A stretch of 64,000 nucleotides of DNA from Gammaproteobacteria bacterium (GTDB lineage: Bacteria > Pseudomonadota > Gammaproteobacteria > Burkholderiales > Burkholderiaceae_C), in NCBI GenBank assembly GCA_018815325.1, contig JAHIYE010000020.1:62001-126000 (forward strand), read 5' to 3'. Each line of letters opens with the position of its first letter. Within the stretch, counting starts at the first letter, position 1. A model generated the notes under the pieces. It made no database searches. It was not told where the DNA came from and saw only the letters and a list, made by a program, of their open reading frames with translations. Positions 45,973-54,370 of this stretch are shown piece after piece. The position numbers and the translations under genes were made by a program.

Positions 45973-46072
45973 CGGCGTTGCGGGGTGAGAAAATCGGGCG
46001 ACAAGCCTGTCTATCGTAGGGGATGTTCAATGCCGGTCCTGAATGGATGCGCCACGCGCTGATAATCACGCC

Positions 46073-47227
46073 ATGGCAGCCGTATTTGATAAACCTTCCC
46101 TGTTGCAGCGGGTGACCCCCATGGTCAGTGGCTTTGATGGCCTGCTGGCCTTTGCCGTCTTTCTGCTGGTCTGTGCGGGCATGCTGACCATGTATTCCTC
46201 TGGTTACGACCATGGCACGCGTTTCATGGACCATGGCCGCAACATGCTGATCGCGGGCTTCATCATGTTCGTGGTGGCACAGATCCCGCCGCAACGCCTG
46301 ATCTCGCTGGCGGTACCGCTGTACGTGCTCGGCGTCAGCCTGCTGATTGCCGTTGCCATTTTTGGCATCACCAAGAAGGGGGCACGGCGCTGGATCAATG
46401 TGGGCGTCGTCATCCAGCCCAGTGAGATTCTCAAGATCGCGATGCCGTTGATGCTGTCCTGGTGGTTCCAGAAGCGGGAGGGCCATCTGCGGCCCTTCGA
46501 CTTTCTGGTGGCGGCCGCGTTGCTGGCCGTGCCGGTCGGCCTGATCATGAAGCAGCCCGACCTGGGGACCTCGATTCTGGTGATGGCCACCGGGCTGGCG
46601 GTGATTTTCTTTGCCGGTCTGAGCTGGCGCTGGATCCTGCCGCCCGTGTTACTGGGGGTTGTGGGCATCATCCTGCTGGTGGCGTTTGAGCCGCGCCTGT
46701 GCGCTGACGGCATGCGCTGGCCGGTCTTGCATGACTATCAGCAGCAACGTATCTGCACCTTGCTCGATCCTACGCGGGATCCGCTGGGGCGGGGATTCCA
46801 CATCATCCAGGGCATGATCGCGATCGGCTCCGGCGGCGTGCTCGGCAAAGGCTTCATGCAGGGCACCCAGACGCACCTCGAATTCATCCCGGAGCGCACC
46901 ACCGACTTCATCTTCGCAGCCTATGCCGAGGAGTTTGGCCTGCTGGGCAACCTGATGCTGATCGGCGGGTTCATCTTTCTGATCATGCGCGGACTGGCCA
47001 TCGCCCTGGAGGCGCCGACCCTGTTTTCGCGCCTGCTGGCTGGCAGTGTGACCATGATTTTCTTCACCTATGCCTTTGTCAACATGGGCATGGTCAGCGG
47101 TCTGCTGCCGGTGGTGGGCGTGCCACTGCCTTTCATCAGCTATGGCGGTACCGCCATGGTGACTCTGGGCATGGGTCTCGGCATACTGATGTCGGTCTCC
47201 AGGTCCAAGCGGCTGGTGCAGTCGTGA
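46073..47227 (+). CDS. rodA: Rod-shape peptidoglycan glycosyltransferase RodA
   Basis: SEDS polymerase for cell elongation. 384 residues, about ten membrane segments; VQ-independent blocks seen are TMYSSGYD, GARRWINVGV, IQPSEILKIAMPLMLSWWF, KQPDLGTSILV, FIPERTTDFIFAAYAEEFG and PLPFISYGGTAM. The DPTRDPLGRGFHIIQ block distinguishes RodA from FtsW. I start at 46073 (MAAVFDKPSLLQRV) by family comparison; an upstream ATG at 46043 is open, and neither has a good ribosome-binding site. Its usual partner gene mrdA (PBP2) is not next to it. Confidence 0.94.
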   Translation: MAAVFDKPSLLQRVTPMVSGFDGLLAFAVFLLVCAGMLTMYSSGYDHGTRFMDHGRNMLIAGFIMFVVAQIPPQRLISLAVPLYVLGVSLLIAVAIFGITKKGARRWINVGVVIQPSEILKIAMPLMLSWWFQKREGHLRPFDFLVAAALLAVPVGLIMKQPDLGTSILVMATGLAVIFFAGLSWRWILPPVLLGVVGIILLVAFEPRLCADGMRWPVLHDYQQQRICTLLDPTRDPLGRGFHIIQGMIAIGSGGVLGKGFMQGTQTHLEFIPERTTDFIFAAYAEEFGLLGNLMLIGGFIFLIMRGLAIALEAPTLFSRLLAGSVTMIFFTYAFVNMGMVSGLLPVVGVPLPFISYGGTAMVTLGMGLGILMSVSRSKRLVQS

Positions 47228-47246
47228 CGGGACGCGGGGCCATGTC

Positions 47247-48134
47247 ATGAACCCGGCCATCCATTCCGTTGCCCTGATCGGGGTTGGCAACATGGGAGGG
47301 GCGATGGCGCACAACCTGCTGGCACAGGGGTGGCCGCTTCAGGTGGCCGATATTGACCTGGATAAAGTCAGAAATTTGCAGGATTTTGGGGCTGTACCCC
47401 TTGATGTAAATGATAAGTGCGCTATTGATTCAGTAGCAGTCATTGTGTGCGTGGTGGATGCTGTGCAGTGTGAGGAGGTCCTGTTTGGCGCGCATGGCGT
47501 GGCCGCGCGGCTGCAGCCTGGTCAGATGGTCATGTTGTGTCCCACGCTGGCTCCGCAGGAAGTGGAGGATTTCGCAGAGCGTTTGCAGGCCCTGGGCATT
47601 GACACCATTGATGCGCCCATGTCGGGTGGCCCGGCACGTGCACGCGATGGCTCGATGAGTCTCATGGTGGCCTGTCCAGATGCGGTGTTCAGCCGCTTTG
47701 AGGGGTTGATCCGTGCCTTGTCGTCCAGCGTTTTTCGCATCAGCGAGCAGGTGGGCGACGGCGCCCGTACCAAGCTGGTCAACAACCTGCTCGCAGGCAT
47801 CAACCTGGTGGGCGCCGCGGAGGCCATGGTGATGGCCGAGAAGCTGGGGCTGGATGCGGGCAAGACCCTCAAGGTGATCGAGCAGTCCAGTGGCCAGAGC
47901 TGGATCGGCTCGGACCGCATGCGTCGCGCCCTTGATGGCGACTATGAACCCCGCGCCCATGTCACTTTGCTGGAGAAAGACACCCGGCTGGCAGTCCAGG
48001 CTGCGCAGGATGCGCAGTTTTCGGGGCCACTGGGTGTGGCTGTGCGTGATGTCTTCCGGCAGGCCGCAGCGGAAGGCTTTGCGGGGCAGGATGACGCTGT
48101 GCTCTACAGGTTTTTGGGCGGAAGCCTAAAATGA
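47247..48134 (+). CDS. NAD(P)-binding beta-hydroxyacid dehydrogenase family protein
   Basis: 295 residues of the 3-hydroxyisobutyrate/tartronate-semialdehyde reductase family. N-terminal Rossmann loop ALIGVGNMGGAMAHNL, substrate motif DAPMSGGPARARDGSMS, catalytic lysine in GDGARTKLVNNLL, and the C-terminal helix domain. The exact substrate is unknown. Residues about 45-64, in the second beta-alpha unit of the Rossmann fold, are encoded by a dispersed palindromic repeat yet the fold length stays normal. Sits between rodA and tldD. Confidence 0.88.
   Translation: MNPAIHSVALIGVGNMGGAMAHNLLAQGWPLQVADIDLDKVRNLQDFGAVPLDVNDKCAIDSVAVIVCVVDAVQCEEVLFGAHGVAARLQPGQMVMLCPTLAPQEVEDFAERLQALGIDTIDAPMSGGPARARDGSMSLMVACPDAVFSRFEGLIRALSSSVFRISEQVGDGARTKLVNNLLAGINLVGAAEAMVMAEKLGLDAGKTLKVIEQSSGQSWIGSDRMRRALDGDYEPRAHVTLLEKDTRLAVQAAQDAQFSGPLGVAVRDVFRQAAAEGFAGQDDAVLYRFLGGSLK
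47381..47438 (+). repeat. In-frame palindromic repeat, copy 6 (inside the dehydrogenase gene)
   Basis: GGATTTTGGGGCTGTACCCC, then TTGATGTAAATGATAAGTG and CGCTATTGATTCAGTAGCA; the same order of boxes as dapF, two bases longer, with GCTATTGATTC-AGTAGC as the terminal hairpin. Sense orientation and the same frame as in dapF: PLDVNDKCAIDSVA against [14 protein letters not shown]. Confidence 0.75.
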
Positions 48135-48138
48135 GGCC

Positions 48139-49599
48139 ATGATCTCTCGCGAACCCACTCTTGAGCGTCTTGGCATTGCCCAGGGCCTGTTGCTGACGCC
48201 GTTCGGCCTCAACGAATCCCATCTGGCCCGTGCCCTGGCGGAAATCAAGGCACACAAGGTTGATGAAGCCGACCTTTATTTCCAGTACACCCGCAGCGAG
48301 GGCTGGAGCCTGGAAGAGGGCATTGTCAAGACGGGCTCGTTCAGCATTGACCAGGGTGTGGGCGTGCGCGCCGTCAGCGGCGAGAAAACCGCGTTTGCCT
48401 ACTCGGATGACATTTCCGAAGCTTCGCTGCTTGATGCGGCCCGTACCGTGCGCACGATTTCGTCGGCCAGCAACGCTGCACGCGTGAAAGCCGCAAAGCC
48501 CAAAATCGCCACGGCACGCTCCCTGTACAAGGGGCTCGATCCGATCGCCACGCTCGACAGCACGGCCAAGGTCAAGCTGCTGGAGCGGGTTGAGCAACTG
48601 GCGCGAGCCAGGGATCCGCGCATTGCCCAGGTCATGGCGGGCCTGGCCAGCGAATACGACGTGGTGATGGTGGCGCGTGCCGACGGCACGCTGGCGGCCG
48701 ATGTGCGCCCGCTGGTGCGCTTGAGTGTTACCGTGATCGCCGAACAGAAGGGCCGTCGTGAAATGGGGTCGGCGGGCGGCGGTGGCCGCTTCGGTCTGGC
48801 TTATTTTGATGATGAGCGCATCAACGAGTATGTCGACGATGCCGTCAAGGCGGCGCTGACCAATCTGGAGTCGCGCCCTGCGCCCGCGGGCGAGATGACC
48901 GTCGTGCTTGGCCCCGGATGGCCCGGCATCCTGCTGCACGAGGCCATTGGCCACGGGCTGGAGGGTGACTTCAACCGCAAGGGTTCGAGTGCCTTCGCCG
49001 GGCGCATCGGCCAGCGTGTGGCTGCCAAGGGCGTGACCGTGCTGGACGATGGCACGATCGCCGACAGGCGTGGCTCGCTCAATGTGGATGACGAGGGCAA
49101 TGCGAGCCAGCGCAATGTGCTGATCGAAGACGGCATCCTCAAGGGCTATATCCAGGATGCGATGAATGCACGCCTCATGAAGGTCAAGCCCACGGGCAAT
49201 GGACGCCGTGAAAGCTATGCGCATGTGCCCATGCCCCGCATGACCAACACCTATATGCTGGGCGGCGACAAGGCGCCCGAGGAGATTGTGGCCAGCATCA
49301 AGAAGGGCTTGTACGCCACCAACTTCGGCGGCGGTCAGGTCGACATCACCTCGGGCAAGTTCGTGTTCTCGGCCAGCGAAGCGTTCTGGGTGGAAAACGG
49401 CAAGATCCTTTACCCGGTGAAGGGCGCCACGATCGTGGGGAACGGGCCCAACGCACTGACCCGTGTGACCATGATCGGCAATGACATGCAACTCGACAGC
49501 GGTGTGGGAACCTGTGGCAAGGAGGGCCAGAGTGTGCCGGTCGGTGTGGGGCAGCCCACCTTGCGCATTGACGGACTGACCGTGGGCGGTACCGCCTGA
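48139..49599 (+). CDS. tldD: Metalloprotease TldD
   Basis: Zinc protease subunit that with TldE (PmbA) matures peptides such as microcins and degrades small proteins. 486 residues; the metal site HEAIGHGLEGDFNRKGSS and GGQVDITSGKFVFSASEAFW are diagnostic, as is MPRMTNTYMLGG. tldE is not adjacent, as is common. 4 nt after the dehydrogenase stop, so possibly cotranscribed. Confidence 0.95.
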   Translation: MISREPTLERLGIAQGLLLTPFGLNESHLARALAEIKAHKVDEADLYFQYTRSEGWSLEEGIVKTGSFSIDQGVGVRAVSGEKTAFAYSDDISEASLLDAARTVRTISSASNAARVKAAKPKIATARSLYKGLDPIATLDSTAKVKLLERVEQLARARDPRIAQVMAGLASEYDVVMVARADGTLAADVRPLVRLSVTVIAEQKGRREMGSAGGGGRFGLAYFDDERINEYVDDAVKAALTNLESRPAPAGEMTVVLGPGWPGILLHEAIGHGLEGDFNRKGSSAFAGRIGQRVAAKGVTVLDDGTIADRRGSLNVDDEGNASQRNVLIEDGILKGYIQDAMNARLMKVKPTGNGRRESYAHVPMPRMTNTYMLGGDKAPEEIVASIKKGLYATNFGGGQVDITSGKFVFSASEAFWVENGKILYPVKGATIVGNGPNALTRVTMIGNDMQLDSGVGTCGKEGQSVPVGVGQPTLRIDGLTVGGTA

Positions 49600-49724
49600 A
49601 TCAGCTTCGCAGGCCAGACTCTCGCAGGAAGCTGTTCGCCAGCGACGGTTGTTGTGACTGGTCGCGCGCGAAAGCGCAAGAGTTGAGGCCTGGAAGCATC
49701 GTGCTGCAAGCGCACAATTAACAG

Positions 49725-50279
49725 ATGAGTCGTATGACCAGTTCACGCCTGCCAACCGTTCCGCCTGCTATGGTGGTGCCCAGCAGCCACAATTTTGGTG
49801 AGTTGAGTGAATTTCTGCGTTCGGCGGTGGCAGACAAGGAATCCCTTAAATTCAGCGAGAGCATGGGCTGGCTGGCGGCCCAGACTGAGGCCGTGGTGGG
49901 TGCGCTCAAATCCAGCGCCGAACCGACTGTGGTGGCGGAGATGCTGGTTGACCTGTTGACCCAGCTGCGCCAGCACCGGCGTCTCGTGATGCAGTTGCAC
50001 ATGGCATGGCGTGAACTGTATGAATACCCTGCCTATCTTGCTGCGCTCAATCAATGCCGTGGCATGGTGGGGCAATGGGTGATGCAGATCCGTCAACCTG
50101 GTGCCCGCTTTCCGGCTGTGCATGAGTTTGAGGCGGTGGCCTGGCGCATGCTGGGTGAAGGCGCGCTGTTGATCGATGTGTATGAGCAGACCCGGACCCG
50201 GGCGCTGGACGTGGAACGTGCTGAAAATGCAACGCTTTTATCCCGGGTACGCGCCTGGTGGCGCAAACCCCGCCGTTGA
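49725..50279 (+). CDS. 184-residue hypothetical protein
   Basis: Soluble, helix-rich and unrecognised. Features: an N-terminal Pro/Ser-rich stretch, then long helices (SEFLRSAVADKESLKFSESM, VAEMLVDLLTQLRQHRRLVM), a Trp-rich segment (QLHMAWRELYEYPAYL) and a basic C-terminus (RVRAWWRKPRR). Codon use matches its neighbours. It ends 19 nt before the aroG leader peptide, so its transcript could read into the attenuator. Confidence 0.6.
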   Translation: MSRMTSSRLPTVPPAMVVPSSHNFGELSEFLRSAVADKESLKFSESMGWLAAQTEAVVGALKSSAEPTVVAEMLVDLLTQLRQHRRLVMQLHMAWRELYEYPAYLAALNQCRGMVGQWVMQIRQPGARFPAVHEFEAVAWRMLGEGALLIDVYEQTRTRALDVERAENATLLSRVRAWWRKPRR

Positions 50280-50298
50280 GTGTGCTAAAGTGAGTCAC

Positions 50299-50367
50299 AT
50301 GAATTCGCCCCGTTTCTATTTTTCCTACTTTTGGTTCTCAAGCGCCTGCGGCGGTAGAGAGTTCTGA
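50299..50367 (+). CDS. Aromatic leader peptide of the aroG attenuator
   Basis: 22-residue peptide starting MNSPRFYFSYFWFSS and ending CGGREF. Nine of 22 residues are aromatic, with the run FYFSYFWF encoding Phe, Tyr and Trp in eight codons (50314-50337). A weak AGTGAG precedes the ATG. This composition and the terminator 32 nt downstream are the hallmark of an attenuation leader (compare PheL and TrpL). Here the sensed amino acids are the three end products of the shikimate pathway. Confidence 0.85.
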   Translation: MNSPRFYFSYFWFSSACGGREF

Positions 50368-50427
50368 ACGTACCTGAATAAAACGTCCCGAATTTCCCGA
50401 AAACCGCCGCGCAACGGCGGTTTTTTT
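50345..50427 (+). promoter_or_regulatory. Transcription attenuator of aroG (terminator and antiterminator)
   Basis: Terminator: AAAACCGCCG / CGGCGGTTTT (50400-50424) with loop CGCAA, and a run of T at 50421-50427. Alternative: GCGGCGGT (50348-50355), right after the aromatic codons, is exactly complementary to ACCGCCGC (50403-50410), the left arm of the terminator. A ribosome stalled on aromatic codons leaves 50348-50355 free to pair and read-through occurs; a ribosome reaching the stop at 50365 covers it and the terminator forms. Confidence 0.8.
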
Positions 50428-50477
50428 ATGCCTGTTCAGTTTTCAGTTTCAAATCTCAGCCAACAAGGAGCAACACC

Positions 50478-51605
50478 ATGAATGCCAAAGCCTCTTCTTC
50501 CGGCGCCGATGCCTGGTATGCGAAGCCCGTCGACAAAACCAGCCAGACCGACGACCAACGCATCAAGGACATCACCGTGCTGCCTCCTCCTGAACATTTG
50601 ATCCGCTTTTTTCCGATTGACGGGACACCCGTTGAAAAGCTGGTCAGCGATACCCGCCGCAATATCCACAACATCATGGCCGGCAAGGATGACCGCCTGC
50701 TGGTCGTCATCGGTCCCTGTTCGATTCATGACCCGGCCGCTGCGCTTGACTATGCGCGCCAACTGAAGGCGCAGCGCATCAAATACGCCGACACGCTGGA
50801 GATCGTGATGCGGGTGTATTTCGAGAAACCGCGTACCACGGTAGGCTGGAAGGGCCTGATCAACGACCCCTACCTTGACGAGAGCTTCCGCATTGATGAA
50901 GGCCTGCGCATTGCACGCCAGTTGCTGATCGAGATCAACCGTTTGGACTTGCCCTCAGGCAGCGAGTTTCTCGACGTGATCTCACCTCAATACATTGGGG
51001 ACTTGATTTCCTGGGGCGCCATCGGCGCGCGTACGACGGAGAGCCAGGTGCACCGTGAGCTGGCGTCGGGCCTGTCCGCACCGATTGGCTTCAAGAATGG
51101 CACCGACGGCAATATCAAGATCGCCACCGATGCGATCCAGGCTGCATCGCGAGGCCATCACTTCCTGTCAGTGCATAAAAATGGCAAGGTGGCCATTGTG
51201 CAGACCAACGGCAACAAGGATTGCCACGTGATCCTGCGCGGCGGCAAGACCACCAACTATGATGCGGCCAGTGTGGCCGAGGCGTGCAAGGATCTCGTTG
51301 CCGCCAAATTGCCACCGACCCTGATGGTGGATTGCAGCCACGCCAATAGCAGCAAACAGCACGAGAAGCAGCTGGATGTGGCGCGCGACATTGCCGCACA
51401 AGTGGCAGCCGGCTCGCACAGCATCTTTGGCGTGATGGTCGAGAGCCATCTGCAAGCCGGCGCCCAGAAGTTCACCCCTGGCAAGCATGATGTGAATGCG
51501 CTTGAATACGGCAAGAGCATCACCGATGCCTGTTTGGGCTGGGATGATTCGCTGGAAGCGTTGGAGGTCCTGTCTGGCGCCGTCAAGGCACGCAGGGCGC
51601 GTTAA
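50478..51605 (+). CDS. aroG: 3-deoxy-7-phosphoheptulonate (DAHP) synthase, class I
   Basis: Condenses phosphoenolpyruvate and erythrose 4-phosphate in the first step of aromatic amino-acid synthesis. 375 residues; LLVVIGPCSIHDP (PEP and metal site), RVYFEKPRTTVGWKGLINDP, GARTTESQVHRE, GFKNGTDG and MVDCSHANSSK are the AroFGH family blocks. RBS AAGGAG. Which allosteric inhibitor it senses cannot be told from sequence, but the upstream leader senses Phe, Tyr and Trp codons. Ends in a 4-bp convergent overlap with the next gene. Confidence 0.96.
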   Translation: MNAKASSSGADAWYAKPVDKTSQTDDQRIKDITVLPPPEHLIRFFPIDGTPVEKLVSDTRRNIHNIMAGKDDRLLVVIGPCSIHDPAAALDYARQLKAQRIKYADTLEIVMRVYFEKPRTTVGWKGLINDPYLDESFRIDEGLRIARQLLIEINRLDLPSGSEFLDVISPQYIGDLISWGAIGARTTESQVHRELASGLSAPIGFKNGTDGNIKIATDAIQAASRGHHFLSVHKNGKVAIVQTNGNKDCHVILRGGKTTNYDAASVAEACKDLVAAKLPPTLMVDCSHANSSKQHEKQLDVARDIAAQVAAGSHSIFGVMVESHLQAGAQKFTPGKHDVNALEYGKSITDACLGWDDSLEALEVLSGAVKARRAR

Positions 51606-52069
51606 GGCTTGCGGGCCTTGGCGATCATGTCCTCGGCCCAACTCCGGGCCTCGGCCATGGTTTCAAAAATCTGGAATGGCCGGCCAGCGTCGGCAAAAAT
51701 CCTGACAAAGCGCGGGGCCATGAACTGGCCTCCTTCGATCTCAGGTCCGATGACATAAGCCGTGGCCAAGGGGGTAAATGCCGGCGGGGCTTGGCGGACC
51801 AGTTCGGCGTAGCGCTCCAACCCGTCCGGGGTGGCCAAGGCACTTTTCTTGATGGTGCAGATACTGACCCAGTGGCCGGTTGGCTGCTGGCTTTGCAGGA
51901 AATTTGACTGGGCAACGGCCAAGCAGTCAGCCAGCTCCTTGTTGAACGGGCCAGTGGACTCGTAATAAAGCAGGTTGTTGTCCATCCACATGTCAACTTG
52001 CCCATGCGGTGCAAATGGCGTGTCCTTGATCTGGATCGTACTGCTTCTCTGTGGTTTTTCGGAGCTCAT
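51602..52069 (-). CDS. 155-residue hypothetical protein, SpoIIAA/STAS-like fold suspected
   Basis: Soluble protein. Segments MWMDNNLLYYESTGPFNKEL, WVSICTIKKSALATPDGLE and PRFVRIFADAGRPFQIFET, then AEARSWAEDMI at the end, give a beta-alpha pattern resembling SpoIIAA-like (STAS-related) proteins of unknown function. No catalytic motif seen. The ATG at 52069 has AGGGAG upstream. Convergent overlap of 4 bp with aroG. Confidence 0.6.
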   Translation of the reverse strand: MSSEKPQRSSTIQIKDTPFAPHGQVDMWMDNNLLYYESTGPFNKELADCLAVAQSNFLQSQQPTGHWVSICTIKKSALATPDGLERYAELVRQAPPAFTPLATAYVIGPEIEGGQFMAPRFVRIFADAGRPFQIFETMAEARSWAEDMIAKARKP

Positions 52070-52207
52070 GGCATCTCCCTGGAAACCCGCAAAAGCGGTT
52101 TGATGCTGATCTTATCGGCTTGCTCGCACGATCGCTGGATGGGGGAAAGCGAGCATGGGTTCGAGTTGGCTCACATCAGGTCAGCCCCTTGTGCCATGGG
52201 GAGGCCG

Positions 52208-53632
52208 CTACTTCTGCAGCGCTTCAAGCAGCTTGAGATGGATGCCCCCAAACCCGCCGTTGCTCATGCACAGGATGTGATCACCTCCGCGCGCGCTTGC
52301 AACGACCTGATTCACCAGTTCATCGATGCTGTGCGCAACGCGGGCCTTGGCGCCCATGGGGGCGAGGGCTTCCTCCGCATTCCAGTCCAGTCCGCCGGCA
52401 TGGCAAAAGGCCAGGTCTGCATCTTCCAGGCTCCAGGGCAACTGGGCTTTCATGGTGCCCAGCTTCATGGTGTTGCTGCGCGGTTCGAACACTGCCAGGA
52501 TACGCTGCTGTGGCCGGAGCCGGCGGCGCAGCCCATCCAGGGTGGTGCGAATCGCCGTGGGGTGGTGTGCAAAGTCGTCGTATACCGTAATGTCACCATT
52601 CTCCCGGCGGACCAGGCCGCGCACTTCCATGCGGCGCCTGACGTTGCGAAAACTCCCCAGGGCCTGGGCTGCCACGGCGGGGGCCACCCCCACATGCTGG
52701 GCTGCCGCGATGGCCGCCAGCGCATTGAGCTGGTTGTGCACGCCAGTGAGTTCCCAGCGAACTTGCGCCACGCTGTGACCGCGCTCCAGCACCTCGAAGT
52801 CATGCGGTTCACCCACCGCAGTGAAATCGCTGACGGCGGACCCAAAGCTGCGCACCTCGCTCCAGCAGCCTTGCGCGAGCACCCGGGTGAGACTCTCTTC
52901 CAGGTCATTGACGACCACCCGGCCGGAGCCATGAGGTCCTGTGCCGGGCACGGTCCGGATCAGGTGATGAAACTGTCGCTCGATGGCTGCGAGGTTGTCA
53001 AAAATGTCAGCGTGATCGAACTCGAGATTGTTGAGCACCGCAGTGCGGGGGCGGTAATGCACGAATTTGCTGCGCTTGTCGAAGAAAGCCGTGTCGTACT
53101 CGTCGGCTTCGATCACGAAGGGCATGCCAGAGGCCGGTACGGAGGTACTCGGGCTACTGCCCAGGCGGGCCGAGACCTCGAAATTCAGCGGGACGCCGCC
53201 CACCAGAAAGCCCGGTTGCAGCTTGGCCTGTTCCAGCACCCAGGCCAGCATCGACGTGGTGGTGGTTTTGCCATGGGTGCCGGCGACGGCCAGCACATGA
53301 CGCCCTTGCAGCACATGTTCGGCCAGCCACTGCGGACCGCTGGTATAGCGGGCTCCGGCGTCCAGAATGGCTTCCATGAGCGGAAATTTGGGAGTGCCAT
53401 CAGGGAAATGGGCTCGACTCACCACATTGCCGATGACGAAGATGTCGGGTTTGAGGGCCAGCTGATCCGCACCAAAGCCCTCGATCAGGTCGATGCCCAG
53501 CGCGCGCAGCTGGTCGCTCATGGGAGGGTAGACACCCGCGTCGCAGCCCGTGACCTGGTGTCCGGCCTCGCGAGCGAGTGCGGCGAGGCCACCCATGAAG
53601 GTCCCGCAAATGCCGAGAATATGAATATGCAT
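52208..53632 (-). CDS. mpl: UDP-MurNAc:L-alanyl-gamma-D-glutamyl-meso-DAP ligase (recycling)
   Basis: Reattaches recovered murein tripeptide to UDP-MurNAc. 474 residues, Mur-ligase fold: MHIHILGICGTFMGGLAALA start (Mpl-type, compare Mur[10 protein letters not shown]), [47 protein letters not shown] and VFEPRSNTMK. FEPRSNTMK is typical for Mpl against FQPHRYTRT of MurC. The substrate is DAP-type, matching murE and dapF. Divergent from the next gene. Confidence 0.94.
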   Translation of the reverse strand: MHIHILGICGTFMGGLAALAREAGHQVTGCDAGVYPPMSDQLRALGIDLIEGFGADQLALKPDIFVIGNVVSRAHFPDGTPKFPLMEAILDAGARYTSGPQWLAEHVLQGRHVLAVAGTHGKTTTTSMLAWVLEQAKLQPGFLVGGVPLNFEVSARLGSSPSTSVPASGMPFVIEADEYDTAFFDKRSKFVHYRPRTAVLNNLEFDHADIFDNLAAIERQFHHLIRTVPGTGPHGSGRVVVNDLEESLTRVLAQGCWSEVRSFGSAVSDFTAVGEPHDFEVLERGHSVAQVRWELTGVHNQLNALAAIAAAQHVGVAPAVAAQALGSFRNVRRRMEVRGLVRRENGDITVYDDFAHHPTAIRTTLDGLRRRLRPQQRILAVFEPRSNTMKLGTMKAQLPWSLEDADLAFCHAGGLDWNAEEALAPMGAKARVAHSIDELVNQVVASARGGDHILCMSNGGFGGIHLKLLEALQK

Positions 53633-53773
53633 CAGTTCATTTTAGGTGGAATTGGAAGCATTTCTGACTGGTGGCCCTTGTCTGCGGGTCATCGTCAGCT
53701 AGCAAAACAGTAGCGTCTTTAGGGATGGAGTTGATGTCCAGATTGGCTGAACCTCCGGTGCACAATAGGCTGT

Positions 53774-54370
53774 ATGAATATGCGTAAAGCTGAAATTTCT
53801 GCAACGGCTGCGCGCCTGGTGGTGGAGGAGGGGCTTGAATACGGGCCAGCCAAACGCAGGGCGCTCAAGCAACTGGGTCTGAGTGGGCGCGCTGAACTGC
53901 CCGGCAATGATGAGATCGAGGACGAGGTGCGCGATTACATTGCCCTGTTCTGCGCCGATACCCAGCCTCAAGAATTGCGAGAATTGCGCCGACTGGCGGT
54001 GGTCTGGATGGAGCGCATGGCTGAGTTCCGGCCTTATCTGAGTGGCGCGGTCTGGCATGGGACGGCGACAAGGCTTTCGGATATTTATATTCAGTTGTTT
54101 TGTGATGACCCAAAATCAGCGGAAATGGCGCTGATTGAGCATCGTTCTGACTATGAGCCCCGAACTGTTGCGGGTTTCACGGGCGCGCCGGTTGATGTTC
54201 TCAGTGTGCATGAACGCAGTGAAGCCCTGGGTTTGTCAATTGGGGTGCATTTGATGATCCATGACCATGACGATGTGCGTGGCGCATTGCGTTGCGATGC
54301 CAAAAACCGTGCACCTCGCGGGGATGTGGCAGCCGTTCGGCGTTTGTTGGATGATCAGGCGCATGAGTAA
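53774..54370 (+). CDS. Hypothetical protein with a nucleotidyltransferase-like motif
   Basis: 198 residues, unrecognised family. The stretch LSGAVWHGTATRLSDIYIQL (about 94-113) resembles the minimal nucleotidyltransferase signature GSxxxG-x5-SDIDL, but the second Asp of the DxD pair is Tyr, so catalysis is doubtful. N-terminal helices precede it (ARLVVEEGLEYGPAKRRALK). Followed by the TlpA-like gene with an 8-bp overlap; divergent from mpl. Confidence 0.55.
   Translation: MNMRKAEISATAARLVVEEGLEYGPAKRRALKQLGLSGRAELPGNDEIEDEVRDYIALFCADTQPQELRELRRLAVVWMERMAEFRPYLSGAVWHGTATRLSDIYIQLFCDDPKSAEMALIEHRSDYEPRTVAGFTGAPVDVLSVHERSEALGLSIGVHLMIHDHDDVRGALRCDAKNRAPRGDVAAVRRLLDDQAHE

Noticed and set aside
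47962-49755. 597-codon open frame on the - strand opposite tldD
   Set aside because: Covers tldD exactly in antisense, and its translation has no recognisable domain. A GC-rich shadow.
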